Below, piece after piece: positions 25,313 through 33,702 of a DNA stretch of 63,327 bases. The notes beneath the pieces were generated by a model. The model had not been told where the DNA came from, did no database searches, and saw only the letters and a program-made list of their open reading frames with translations. This DNA is from JABSOG01 sp041583135. GTDB taxonomy: Bacteria; Pseudomonadota; Gammaproteobacteria; Enterobacterales; Alteromonadaceae. Every line of letters starts with the position of its first letter. Position 1 is the stretch's first letter. Both the position numbers and the translations under genes were made by a program. The stretch covers positions 1 to 63,327 of the forward strand of contig JBFHGJ010000020.1 of assembly GCA_041583135.1 (NCBI GenBank), given 5' to 3'.

Positions 25313-27754
25313 CTAGCTGCGGCTGATCACTTGGGTTATGGCCTGCATGATGTCGTTGCGCAACGTGCCGGTGACCGTTTCGGTGAGCTTGTTCAGTGCC
25401 ACCGAGCCACTTAAGCGGCCTTGCTCATCGGCAATGGCATAACCATTGTCTTTTAGCGACGTGGTAAAGGCCGAGAGCACCTTCTTGTCGGTAAACTCAG
25501 GAGATTTAATGCCGTACATCGCCCTGAGCCTAGCGGCAATGGCCAAGCTCTTTTCTTCCAGTTCTTCACGGCTCATATGGTGACGGTTTTTCAGTAAGTT
25601 CAAAACAATGGCGTAGCGTTGCAACGTGCGACCAATGACATTGGCCAGCAACTTTAAGGCAAAACGCTGGGGTGATTGGCGCTCAGGAGCCTGCAACATG
25701 TCTCCTTGTTCAATCAGCAGCTTCTGTTCAATCATTGCTTTGATGATGGTGGTGGCATACTCGGCCGGGTCAAGCTCTTGTAAAAACCACTCGTCGGCAA
25801 ACAGCGGGTAGAGTTGTCTTACTGCGTCAATGATCTGCTCTTTTGCCAGCAACTTATGCATCAAAATCTGCGCCGCAATTAAACTTGGCAGCGCAAACAG
25901 GTGAATGATGTTATTGCGGTAATAGGTCATTAAAACGGCTTCTTCGGCGTTGAAAGAGACCATTTGGCCGAAATCGTCGCGTTTGATCTCGACCTTGCGC
26001 AACTTAATTAAATGGTCAACCAACTCCTTGCCCGTTTGCTCAGGAATTGACACCAATTCGCTATATCTGGCGCTACGTTGCAGGCCCAGATAAAGGTTGA
26101 GTTGGGCTTCAAGCTCCTCACGGGAGAGGGTATGTTGCTCAGCCGCCAACAGGATAATTGCCGTCAGCGTGGCGGCATTGAGCGCGGTTGAGTGATTGAT
26201 GCCGCGCATGATCTCAACAGAGAGCTTATTGCAAACCGGGGTGAGCCAAGTTGGTTTTTGCACTTCCATTGGATCAATTTGCTCACGCCAGTCGCTGACG
26301 TGCTTATTCAAGAACTCATTTAAGGTCAATGGATTGCCGAAATTGACATAACCATAACCATAATCCCTAAGGTTTTTGACTGCCTTAAAAATACCGCCCA
26401 ATGACTCGGATTTTTTCGCGCTGCCTTTGAGTTCTTTGAGGTAGGTCGAGACTTCCATAACATGCTCATAGCCTAAGTAGACCGGCACAAAGGTAACCGG
26501 TCGGTCGATACCTCGGAGCATGGCCTGTATGGTCATGGCCAACATGCCGGTTTTTGGCGGCAGTAATCGGCCGGTGCGGCTGCGGCCGCCTTCGGTAAAG
26601 TATTCAACCGAATAGCCTTTCATAAACAGCTGGCTTAAATATTCGCGAAATACCGCTGCGTAAAGTTTGTCGCCTTTGAAGCTGCGACGGAGGAAAAACG
26701 CACCGCCACGGCGTAAAATCGGTCCTACCGGGCCAAAATTCAAGTTAATTCCGGCAGCAATGTGTGGAGGCACCAAGCCTTGGTTATAAATGACATATGA
26801 AAGCAGCAGGTAGTCCATGTGACTGCGGTGGCATGGTACATAAATGATCTCATGGCCCAACTCGGCCAGTTCGCGTACCACTTCGGCATTGTTGACTTCA
26901 ATGCCGTTATACAGCTTGTTCCACAGCCAGGTTAAAAAGCGGTTGGCGACCCGAACATAAGATTCGCGATAATCGGCGGCAATTTCAACCACCTGCTTTT
27001 TAACGGCTTTTTTGACATCCAATTTCGACTTGCCGGTTTCGCGCTGTTCATCCTCCATGGCCTTTTTCACCGACGGGGCAGACAAGATACTATTGAGCAT
27101 TTGTTCTTTCGACCATAGCCTCGGTCCGGTAGCGGCGAGCTTTTGGCGGTAAAAGTGAAAGCGTGCCACCCGTAGCAGCTTGTGGCCGCTTTCTAAATCG
27201 CTGCCATGTTTGTCTGCCATATAACGGATAGATACCGGCCGAGAAAAGCGAATAAAGGTATTGCGCCCAGAGAACAACACAATAAACAGTTTACGCAGCC
27301 AGCTCGGTGATTCGCTGTCGGCCATAATCGATTGTAATCCTGCCTTTTCTTTGCCCGGAGCACGCTTCCACACGATAGAGACCGGGATCAATTGAGCATC
27401 GAGTTCGCGATTTTGCTGGTGGGCGGCCAGTAGCTTTTCGCCGATTTTAAGGGCGTTGGTTTTACCATTGGTGCCAAACAATAAGGATTTCGGCTTTTCA
27501 ATGGCGATAAGCGGCGGCACTTCATGGCCGCTGAGGTTGACCGGCATCGAAGGGCTGGGCATAGACAAGGTTTTGCAGGCCCGCGCCAAAGCAACTTTAT
27601 CGGTGAACGAGTCGGTTTTAATGACGTAGAAAATCGGCCGACTGGGGTCGATTTCTAGTTCGTCGATGACGTTGTCAGGCACGATTCTTGGCTTGACCAA
27701 AAAGGACATCGGGGCGTTGATAAATGCTTTGAACAGTTTTGCTGGATTGGCCAT
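25313..27754 (-). CDS. plsB: Glycerol-3-phosphate 1-O-acyltransferase PlsB
   Basis: PlsB makes lysophosphatidic acid from glycerol 3-phosphate and acyl-ACP or acyl-CoA at the inner membrane, the first step of phospholipid synthesis. The 813-residue product has the acyltransferase motifs HRSHMDYLL (His near 306), GGRSRTGRLLPPKTG and FVPVYLGYEH. It is divergent from lexA, the classic gammaproteobacterial arrangement, here without dgkA between them. Confidence 0.97.
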   Translation of the reverse strand: MANPAKLFKAFINAPMSFLVKPRIVPDNVIDELEIDPSRPIFYVIKTDSFTDKVALARACKTLSMPSPSMPVNLSGHEVPPLIAIEKPKSLLFGTNGKTNALKIGEKLLAAHQQNRELDAQLIPVSIVWKRAPGKEKAGLQSIMADSESPSWLRKLFIVLFSGRNTFIRFSRPVSIRYMADKHGSDLESGHKLLRVARFHFYRQKLAATGPRLWSKEQMLNSILSAPSVKKAMEDEQRETGKSKLDVKKAVKKQVVEIAADYRESYVRVANRFLTWLWNKLYNGIEVNNAEVVRELAELGHEIIYVPCHRSHMDYLLLSYVIYNQGLVPPHIAAGINLNFGPVGPILRRGGAFFLRRSFKGDKLYAAVFREYLSQLFMKGYSVEYFTEGGRSRTGRLLPPKTGMLAMTIQAMLRGIDRPVTFVPVYLGYEHVMEVSTYLKELKGSAKKSESLGGIFKAVKNLRDYGYGYVNFGNPLTLNEFLNKHVSDWREQIDPMEVQKPTWLTPVCNKLSVEIMRGINHSTALNAATLTAIILLAAEQHTLSREELEAQLNLYLGLQRSARYSELVSIPEQTGKELVDHLIKLRKVEIKRDDFGQMVSFNAEEAVLMTYYRNNIIHLFALPSLIAAQILMHKLLAKEQIIDAVRQLYPLFADEWFLQELDPAEYATTIIKAMIEQKLLIEQGDMLQAPERQSPQRFALKLLANVIGRTLQRYAIVLNLLKNRHHMSREELEEKSLAIAARLRAMYGIKSPEFTDKKVLSAFTTSLKDNGYAIADEQGRLSGSVALNKLTETVTGTLRNDIMQAITQVISRS

Positions 27755-27943
27755 GGGTTTTGTTTATTGCCTCAAGTATTTTGCGATTTTTGGCGACGGG
27801 CAAGCTTATCATACTGGCCCGTCCAGTTAAAATCGGCGATTTTACAAATTATGGGTGTCCATTGCGCCTTTTTACAGCAAACCAAGATAAAATTTGATGA
27901 ATTTTTAAAAAATCTCGGATAAACCTTTGCTAATTTTTATTTA

Positions 27944-27985
27944 CTGTATATACTCCCAGTTAGATGGCACTGTATGGACAAACAG
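27944..27985 (+). promoter_or_regulatory. Two LexA boxes upstream of lexA
   Basis: CTGTATATACTCCCAG (27944-27959) matches CTGT-N8-ACAG except one base, and CTGTATGGACAAACAG (27970-27985) matches it exactly. They lie 10 bp apart directly before the lexA start, giving the tandem self-repression seen in E. coli. Confidence 0.85.
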
Positions 27986-27987
27986 CA

Positions 27988-28605
27988 ATGAAAGCACTGA
28001 CCAAAAGACAATCGGAAATCTTAGAACTGATCCGAGACAACATTTCAAACACAGGTATGCCGCCGACTCGGGCCGAAATTGCCCGTATTCTCGGCTTTAG
28101 ATCGCCCAACGCCGCTGAAGAACATTTAAAGGCGTTGGCGAAAAAGAACGTGATTGAGATCTTACCCGGTACTTCACGAGGCATTCGCCTTATCGGCGAG
28201 TACGCCGAACTTGAAGAAGGTTTGCCGCTGGTGGGTAAGGTTGCCGCCGGTGAGCCGATTTTAGCGTTGGAAAATGTTGAGCATCGCTATAAGGTTGATC
28301 CAAACCTGTTTCATCCTAGCGCCGATTACCTACTGAGGGTGAACGGTGAAAGTATGAAAGACATCGGCATTATGGATGGCGATTTACTCGCGGTTCACAC
28401 CCAGCAGCAGGCCAACAATGGTCAGGTTGTGGTGGCCAGAGTCGATGACGAGGTGACGGTGAAACGCTTTGAAAAGTCCGGCCATACCGTGTTGCTACAT
28501 GCCGAAAACGACGAGTTTGATACCATCAAAGTCGATTTGAGCAGCCAGAACTTTGCCATTGAAGGCTTGGCTGTCGGCATTATCCGCAACGGCGATTGGA
28601 TGTGA
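27988..28605 (+). CDS. lexA: SOS repressor LexA
   Basis: LexA represses the DNA-damage regulon and cuts itself when RecA filaments form. The 205-residue product has the winged-helix N-terminus (KALTKRQSEILELI), the Ala87-Gly88 cleavage site and the catalytic pair Ser122 (NGESMKD) and Lys159. An in-frame ATG eight codons upstream at 27964 lies before the second LexA box and is rejected in favour of the ATG at 27988, which gives the canonical start. Confidence 0.97.
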   Translation: MKALTKRQSEILELIRDNISNTGMPPTRAEIARILGFRSPNAAEEHLKALAKKNVIEILPGTSRGIRLIGEYAELEEGLPLVGKVAAGEPILALENVEHRYKVDPNLFHPSADYLLRVNGESMKDIGIMDGDLLAVHTQQQANNGQVVVARVDDEVTVKRFEKSGHTVLLHAENDEFDTIKVDLSSQNFAIEGLAVGIIRNGDWM

Positions 28606-28636
28606 CCCGCAACAACCAATCCATTGCGCTGTTTAG

Positions 28637-28661
28637 CGCACTGACATGGGGTGTCAGTGCG
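28637..28661 (+). other. Hairpin after lexA
   Basis: A perfect 10-bp stem CGCACTGACA/TGTCAGTGCG with a 5-base loop lies 30 bp after lexA. No T-run follows; it may act as a weak terminator or a stability element. Confidence 0.5.
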
Positions 28662-28723
28662 TAGCATTATGCTCAGCGCAATTGCCATTTGCTCCAAGTC
28701 AGGGATGACTTGACCTTCGCTTC

Positions 28724-28745
28724 TTAATCCCTAATCCCTAATCCC
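28724..28745. repeat. Short tandem heptamer array (CTAATCC)
   Basis: Three copies of a TAATCCC-type heptamer follow each other between lexA and the formaldehyde operon. The unit is telomere-like in appearance, but such short runs are common in intergenic DNA of gammaproteobacteria and the function is unknown. Confidence 0.55.
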
Positions 28746-28790
28746 AAATTCCTGTTTTTTAATCAACGCTAAGTTGGCATATCAACTGGT

Positions 28791-29768
28791 TCAACATTGT
28801 TTTAAATTCAGCTGCCACTTCGGCGGAAAACACCACTTAATCCCTTGCGTTGTTTGACTGAATTTTTGTTTGATCCGGCTGCGACCACTAATGCCTGCAA
28901 GCTCAGGGTGGGCGACTCGGCAGTATTTATCGACTTCACAAAAGACGTTTTGACCGTCTATCAGTTGCATATCTCGCCCCCATAGCGTTTTAAATGTAAG
29001 GCCGAGTCGTGCAAAGTGATGTTGTTGCTGGTCCATCATCCAATGGATGGTGTCTGCCGGGGTATAGTCATTGAGCGAGCTAAAACACTTTTTAATGCCA
29101 TCAAGGGCGCCGGGGCCGGGCATGACAAATTCGCCCTCGCTAAAGTCGAAATAGCGGCTGTAGTTGAGGTCGGTGATCAGTTGATAGGCGAGAAACTTGC
29201 CGATGGAATCGACAGACAACAGCTGAATAAAGCCTGACTTCATACTTTGGCTATCTTGCAAGGTAAGGTGAAACTCTCGTCTTAACAAGCTGGCTAACAG
29301 TTCGAGATGAAAACGGTGCTTGCGCATTTTGCCGTACTTTTTCACCGAGCCACTGGGCATGATATAGGCGGCGGAATATATTCGCTGGCCTTTATCTAAT
29401 GCCTGTTGTAGCACTTTGTCATAGGCATCAACATCAAAGGTCGTCAGCGATATTTCACCAAAGTGACGTTCCAGTAACTGCCAAGTGTCTATCTTGTTGA
29501 ATAGTTTGAACAGCATTACTCGCAAAAACGTGTCGGGATAAGACCATGTTTGGTTGTAAATCACACTGGCAATTAAGTATTGGCTGACTCTGTCGCAGGC
29601 TCGATAGACATTGGTGAACTTATACTCGGCTAACACCGGGTCTTGGCACCATGGCTTGGGTTGGGCGTGATAGCGGGCAAAAAATATATCTTGGCGGGAT
29701 TTGGCAAAACGCCAATAGGTGTCAAAACCTATGGTTGGTGTTGGCGTTTTGCCTTTTACAATGATCAC
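28791..29768 (-). CDS. Thymine-hypermodification-type protein (HMUDK helical domain/alpha-glutamyl/putrescinyl thymine pyrophosphorylase family)
   Basis: The 325-residue protein resembles the family called 5-hmdU DNA kinase helical domain or alpha-glutamyl/putrescinyl thymine pyrophosphorylase. Matching stretches are YWRFAKSRQDIFFAR, LAEYKFTNVYRACDRVSQYL and QLITDLNYSRYFDF. In phages such proteins act on 5-hydroxymethyluracil in DNA during thymine hypermodification, with a helix-hairpin-helix glycosylase-like fold. No P-loop kinase domain is fused here. The start is GTG at 29768, seven bases after the stop of the GFA gene, so it appears to be the last gene of the frmA-frmB-GFA operon. A role in handling formaldehyde-modified bases is only a hypothesis; a phage-derived defence role is an alternative. 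Confidence 0.65.
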   Translation of the reverse strand: MIIVKGKTPTPTIGFDTYWRFAKSRQDIFFARYHAQPKPWCQDPVLAEYKFTNVYRACDRVSQYLIASVIYNQTWSYPDTFLRVMLFKLFNKIDTWQLLERHFGEISLTTFDVDAYDKVLQQALDKGQRIYSAAYIMPSGSVKKYGKMRKHRFHLELLASLLRREFHLTLQDSQSMKSGFIQLLSVDSIGKFLAYQLITDLNYSRYFDFSEGEFVMPGPGALDGIKKCFSSLNDYTPADTIHWMMDQQQHHFARLGLTFKTLWGRDMQLIDGQNVFCEVDKYCRVAHPELAGISGRSRIKQKFSQTTQGIKWCFPPKWQLNLKQC

Positions 29769-29775
29769 TTATCGT

Positions 29776-30183
29776 CTAGCGGCCCGGTTCAAATTCATCA
29801 TAGGCGGGGATGTCGCCTGCGATGGTATCCCAGTTGGCTTTTGACGAGGCAAAAATATGCGCGATTGGCCGTTCTTCGATATCATCGACGATGGTGCCCG
29901 CACGAATGCGCACACGACTTGGGTCGTCTTGATTTGAGCTGTAAATTGGTGAGCCGCAGCTTTTGCAAAAATGGCGGATGCGTCCGGGTTTAAAGCTAAA
30001 ATCAGTGATGTTGTCTTGGCCTTGGGTGATCACAAAGTCTTTACTGGCAACAAAGCCATTGGTTGCATAGGCGGTGCCGGTAGACTTGCGGCACAATGAG
30101 CAATGACAATGGATCAAGCTGTCGATGGGGCCGTTGACTTCAAACTGTACCGCGCGGCACAAACATTCACCTTTATATGACAT
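29776..30183 (-). CDS. GFA family zinc protein (glutathione-dependent formaldehyde-activating type)
   Basis: The 135-residue protein has the Mss4-like zinc fold of the GFA family. Its cysteine pairs are visible as CLCRAVQF, HCHCSLCRKS and FCKSCGSPIY. The family was named for speeding up S-hydroxymethylglutathione formation, though that role is disputed. The ATG at 30183 is chosen because a GAGG site lies 6 bp before it; an upstream ATG at 30195 lies inside frmB. It follows frmB with one base between stop and start. Confidence 0.85.
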   Translation of the reverse strand: MSYKGECLCRAVQFEVNGPIDSLIHCHCSLCRKSTGTAYATNGFVASKDFVITQGQDNITDFSFKPGRIRHFCKSCGSPIYSSNQDDPSRVRIRAGTIVDDIEERPIAHIFASSKANWDTIAGDIPAYDEFEPGR

Positions 30184-30184
30184 G

Positions 30185-31042
30185 TCAGTCCTCATTTAAT
30201 GCGTTGGCATGATAGAGCATATGCTGTTCGATAAAGCTGGCGATAAAAAAGTAGCTATGGTCGTACTCAGGATGACGCTCTAGTTGCAGCGGATGCTTGG
30301 CTTGTTGACAGGCGCTGACCAACAGCTCGGGCTTAAGCTGTTCGGCCAAAAAGCCATCGGCATTGCCCTGACTGACAAACAGCGGTAACTTTCTGCCTTG
30401 ATGATGTGCGACCAAATGACAAGCATCGTACTCAAGCCATGCTGTCTTATCAGCACCGAGATAATGACTAAAGGCTTTTTCACCCCACGGGCATTGGGTC
30501 GGCGCTACAATTGGTGCAAATGCCGAGACCGAGCGGTAGCACTCGGGGTTTTTAAGGGCAATGACCAATGCGCCGTGGCCACCCATCGAATGGCCTGAGA
30601 TTGATTTACGATGCTTATCGACGCCGAAGTTCTGCTCTATCAGCGCGGGTAACTCTGCTCTGATGTAGTCGTACATCTGGTAATGCTGCTGCCAAGGCGC
30701 TTGGGTTGCGTTGACATAAAATCCTGCTCCCAAGCCAAAGTCCCACGATCCCTCAGGGTCATCAGGCACACCTTCACCGCGCGGACTGGTATCGGGCGCT
30801 ACAATGACGATACCGTGTTTGGCGGCATATTTAAGCGCGCCTGATTTGGTGATGAAGTTTTCCTCGGTGCAGGTCAGCCCTGAAAGCCAATACAGTACTG
30901 GCAAGTTGTCATCGCTTTTGGCTTTGGGTGGCAGATAGACAGCAAAGCGCATTTGGCAATTGTTGACGGTAGATTGATGAGTGTAGGTGCCCACCCAGCC
31001 TCCAAAGCAACGAACCTGACTTATCTGTGTCAATTCACTCAT
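30185..31042 (-). CDS. frmB: S-formylglutathione hydrolase
   Basis: The enzyme splits S-formylglutathione to formate and glutathione, the second step of glutathione-dependent formaldehyde oxidation. The 285-residue esterase-D-type hydrolase has the nucleophile elbow GHSMGGHGAL, the acid region GNADGF and the catalytic His in EYDHSYFF. It follows the dehydrogenase gene by 9 bp. It is also named fghA. Confidence 0.93.
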   Translation of the reverse strand: MSELTQISQVRCFGGWVGTYTHQSTVNNCQMRFAVYLPPKAKSDDNLPVLYWLSGLTCTEENFITKSGALKYAAKHGIVIVAPDTSPRGEGVPDDPEGSWDFGLGAGFYVNATQAPWQQHYQMYDYIRAELPALIEQNFGVDKHRKSISGHSMGGHGALVIALKNPECYRSVSAFAPIVAPTQCPWGEKAFSHYLGADKTAWLEYDACHLVAHHQGRKLPLFVSQGNADGFLAEQLKPELLVSACQQAKHPLQLERHPEYDHSYFFIASFIEQHMLYHANALNED

Positions 31043-31051
31043 ATCGAGTCC

Positions 31052-32164
31052 TTAAAAGATGATCACTGAGCGGATGCTTTGACCTTCGTGCATCAAGTCA
31101 AACGCTTTGTTGATGTCCTCAAGACCCATGGTATGGGTAACCATTTCATCGACTTTGATCTCGCCTTTGAGGTACTGTTCTACATAGCCGGGTAACTGCG
31201 AGCGCCCTTTAACGCCGCCAAAGGCGGTGCCACGCCATACGCGGCCGGTGACCAACTGAAACGGTCGGGTGCTGATCTCTTGCCCTGCGCCTGCAACACC
31301 GACGATCACCGATTCGCCCCATCCTTTATGGCAGCACTCTAAAGCCGAGCGCATAACATCGACATTGCCGATACATTCGAAAGAATAATCGACTCCGCCG
31401 TCGGTCAAATCGACAATCACCTCTTGAATCGGCGCGTCATAGTTTTTCGGGTTAACGAAGTCGGTGGCACCAAGCATTTTGGCCATTTCGAATTTATCTT
31501 CATTGATGTCGATACAGATGATGCGTGAAGCTTTAGCCAATACCGCACCTTGCACAACACTCAAGCCGATACCGCCCAACCCGAATACGGCAACGGTTGA
31601 ACCCGGTTCAACTTTGGCGGTATTCAGGACCGCGCCGATACCTGTGGTGATACCACAACCAAGCAAACAGACTTTATCTAACGGGGCGGCTTTGTTGATT
31701 TTGGCTAAAGCGATTTCAGGCAACACGGTATACTCTGAAAACGTTGATGTTCCCATGTAATGGTAAATGGTTTCGCCGCCGATTGAAAAACGGCTGGTGC
31801 CGTCGGGCATTAAACCCTTACCTTGGGTTGTGCGAATGGCCTGACATAAATTGGTTTTGCCCGAGAGGCAGAACTTACACTTGCCGCATTCAGGCGTATA
31901 TAGCGGGATCACGTGATCGCCAACCGCAACACTGGTTACCCCAGGACCGACTTCTTCAACGATACCACCACCTTCGTGGCCGAGAATACTTGGGAAAATA
32001 CCCTCAGGATCGGCGCCGCTCAAGGTAAAGGCGTCGGTGTGGCAGACACCGGTGGCGACCATGCGAACCAAGACTTCGCCTGCTTTGGGACCTTGAACAT
32101 CGACCTGTTCGATAGATAATGGTTTGCCTGCTTCAAAGGCGACAGCTGCGCGAGATTTGATCAT
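31052..32164 (-). CDS. frmA: S-(hydroxymethyl)glutathione dehydrogenase (class III alcohol dehydrogenase)
   Basis: This 370-residue zinc enzyme oxidises S-hydroxymethylglutathione with NAD and can also reduce S-nitrosoglutathione. The catalytic zinc ligands appear in GVCHTDAF and GHEGGG, the structural zinc cysteines in CGKCKFCLSGKTNLC, and the NAD fold in FGLGGIGLSVVQGA. It is the first gene of the formaldehyde operon. No frmR or LysR regulator is adjacent. Confidence 0.95.
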   Translation of the reverse strand: MIKSRAAVAFEAGKPLSIEQVDVQGPKAGEVLVRMVATGVCHTDAFTLSGADPEGIFPSILGHEGGGIVEEVGPGVTSVAVGDHVIPLYTPECGKCKFCLSGKTNLCQAIRTTQGKGLMPDGTSRFSIGGETIYHYMGTSTFSEYTVLPEIALAKINKAAPLDKVCLLGCGITTGIGAVLNTAKVEPGSTVAVFGLGGIGLSVVQGAVLAKASRIICIDINEDKFEMAKMLGATDFVNPKNYDAPIQEVIVDLTDGGVDYSFECIGNVDVMRSALECCHKGWGESVIVGVAGAGQEISTRPFQLVTGRVWRGTAFGGVKGRSQLPGYVEQYLKGEIKVDEMVTHTMGLEDINKAFDLMHEGQSIRSVIIF

Positions 32165-32344
32165 TTATGTTGCTTCCGTAAGTTTGCTACAAATGTGTTT
32201 GAACAATAGCTTTTATGGCGGCAAACGGCAAGGGTTGCGGCGTACGTCTGCGCCACTATTGAACAATACCGTGCAATTGCTGTTACGCACAAAAATCCCT
32301 TCTCTGATATGATTAAGAATCAAAAGAACACTAAGGAACTCAAC

Positions 32345-33634
32345 ATGCTGGAAAGACTGTTCCAACTCAAAGCCCATGGTAGCGATATCAAAACCGAGGT
32401 GCTTGCGGGACTAACCACATTTTTGACCATGGCCTATATCATTGTGGTCAACCCCGATATTTTATCTAAGGCCGGGATGGATTACGGCGCCGTTTTCACC
32501 GCCACCTGTATTGCCGCCGCCATCGGCTCTTTGGTGATGGGGTTGCTGGCCAATTATCCGATAGCCTTGGCGCCGGGAATGGGGATCAATGCGTTTTTCG
32601 CCTTTGTGGTGGTCAATGGCATGGGGCATAGCTGGGAAGTAGCACTGGCAGCGGTGTTCTTGTCGGGCTTTATCTTTTTATTGCTGAGCCTGTTTAAAAT
32701 CAGAGAATGGATAGTCAATAGTATTCCGCCATCGCTGAGGTTTGGTATTTCCAGTGGCATCGGTTTCTTTTTGGCCCTTATTGCATTGAAAAATGCTGGC
32801 ATTATTGTCGATAACCCGGCGACTTTGGTTTCACTGGGTAATGTGTTGGCCCCTGAGAGTCTTTTGACTATTTTTGGCTTTTTTATGATCTGTGCGTTGG
32901 CCCAGCGTAAAGTGACCGGTGCGGTGATGATCGGCATCGTCACCGTGACCATAATGGCCCTTGTGTTAGGGCTAACCGAATTTAACGGGGTGATGTCATC
33001 ACCACCGTCATTGGCGTCGACTTTTATGGCGATGGATTTTGCCGGGGCTTTTGATGTTGGTCTCGTCACCATCGTGTTTACCTTTTTATTTGTCGATTTG
33101 TTTGATACCTCAGGTACGCTGATAGCATCGGCTCACCGTGGCAATTTGCTTGATAAGCAAGGGCGGTTGCCAAGGCTTAAAAAAGCCTTAATGGCCGACA
33201 GTATTGCCACTATGAGCGGGGCTGCCCTCGGTACATCAACCACCACCAGTTATATCGAAAGCACGGCTGGTATCAGTGCCGGTGGCAAAACAGGATTGAC
33301 GGCGGTGGTTGTCGCGATTTGTTTCTTGTTGGCGCTGTTTTTCGCGCCGCTGGCGGTGATTGTGCCAGCATGCGCCACTGCACCTGCGTTGTTATACGTT
33401 GCTGTGTTGATGTCTGGCGGACTGTCTCATATCGATTGGGATGATTTGAGCGAAACGGCCCCGGCGGTGATGACGGCACTGATGATGGCGTTTTCGTTTT
33501 CTATTGCGCACGGTATTGCGGTAGGCTTTATCAGCTATGTCGCGATTAAGCTGTTCAGTGGCAGAGCAAAAGAATTGAATATTAGCGTGGTGCTAATAGC
33601 TGGGCTGTTTGTGGTGAAGTTTTTGGTGTTGTAA
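32345..33634 (+). CDS. NCS2 family purine permease (AzgA type)
   Basis: The 429-residue inner-membrane protein belongs to the AzgA branch of NCS2 proton-coupled purine transporters, typical substrates being adenine, guanine or hypoxanthine. Signature stretches are GLTTFLTMAYIIVVNP, APGMGINAFFAF, LFVDLFDTSGT and STTTSYIESTAG. The ATG at 32345 has an AAGGA site; the frame opens earlier at 32309 without one. It converges on metK, sharing a two-way terminator. Confidence 0.92.
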   Translation: MLERLFQLKAHGSDIKTEVLAGLTTFLTMAYIIVVNPDILSKAGMDYGAVFTATCIAAAIGSLVMGLLANYPIALAPGMGINAFFAFVVVNGMGHSWEVALAAVFLSGFIFLLLSLFKIREWIVNSIPPSLRFGISSGIGFFLALIALKNAGIIVDNPATLVSLGNVLAPESLLTIFGFFMICALAQRKVTGAVMIGIVTVTIMALVLGLTEFNGVMSSPPSLASTFMAMDFAGAFDVGLVTIVFTFLFVDLFDTSGTLIASAHRGNLLDKQGRLPRLKKALMADSIATMSGAALGTSTTTSYIESTAGISAGGKTGLTAVVVAICFLLALFFAPLAVIVPACATAPALLYVAVLMSGGLSHIDWDDLSETAPAVMTALMMAFSFSIAHGIAVGFISYVAIKLFSGRAKELNISVVLIAGLFVVKFLVL

Positions 33635-33650
33635 TGGGTGGCCTAAAATG

Positions 33651-33678
33651 AAAAAGGGCGATATGCATCGCCCTTTTA
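33651..33678. terminator. Bidirectional terminator between the permease gene and metK
   Basis: An 11-bp stem AAAAGGGCGAT/ATCGCCCTTTT with a 4-base loop carries A and T runs on both sides, so it can end transcription of both convergent genes. Confidence 0.9.
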
Positions 33679-33702
33679 AAATCTATCGCTTGCTTTACTG
33701 TT

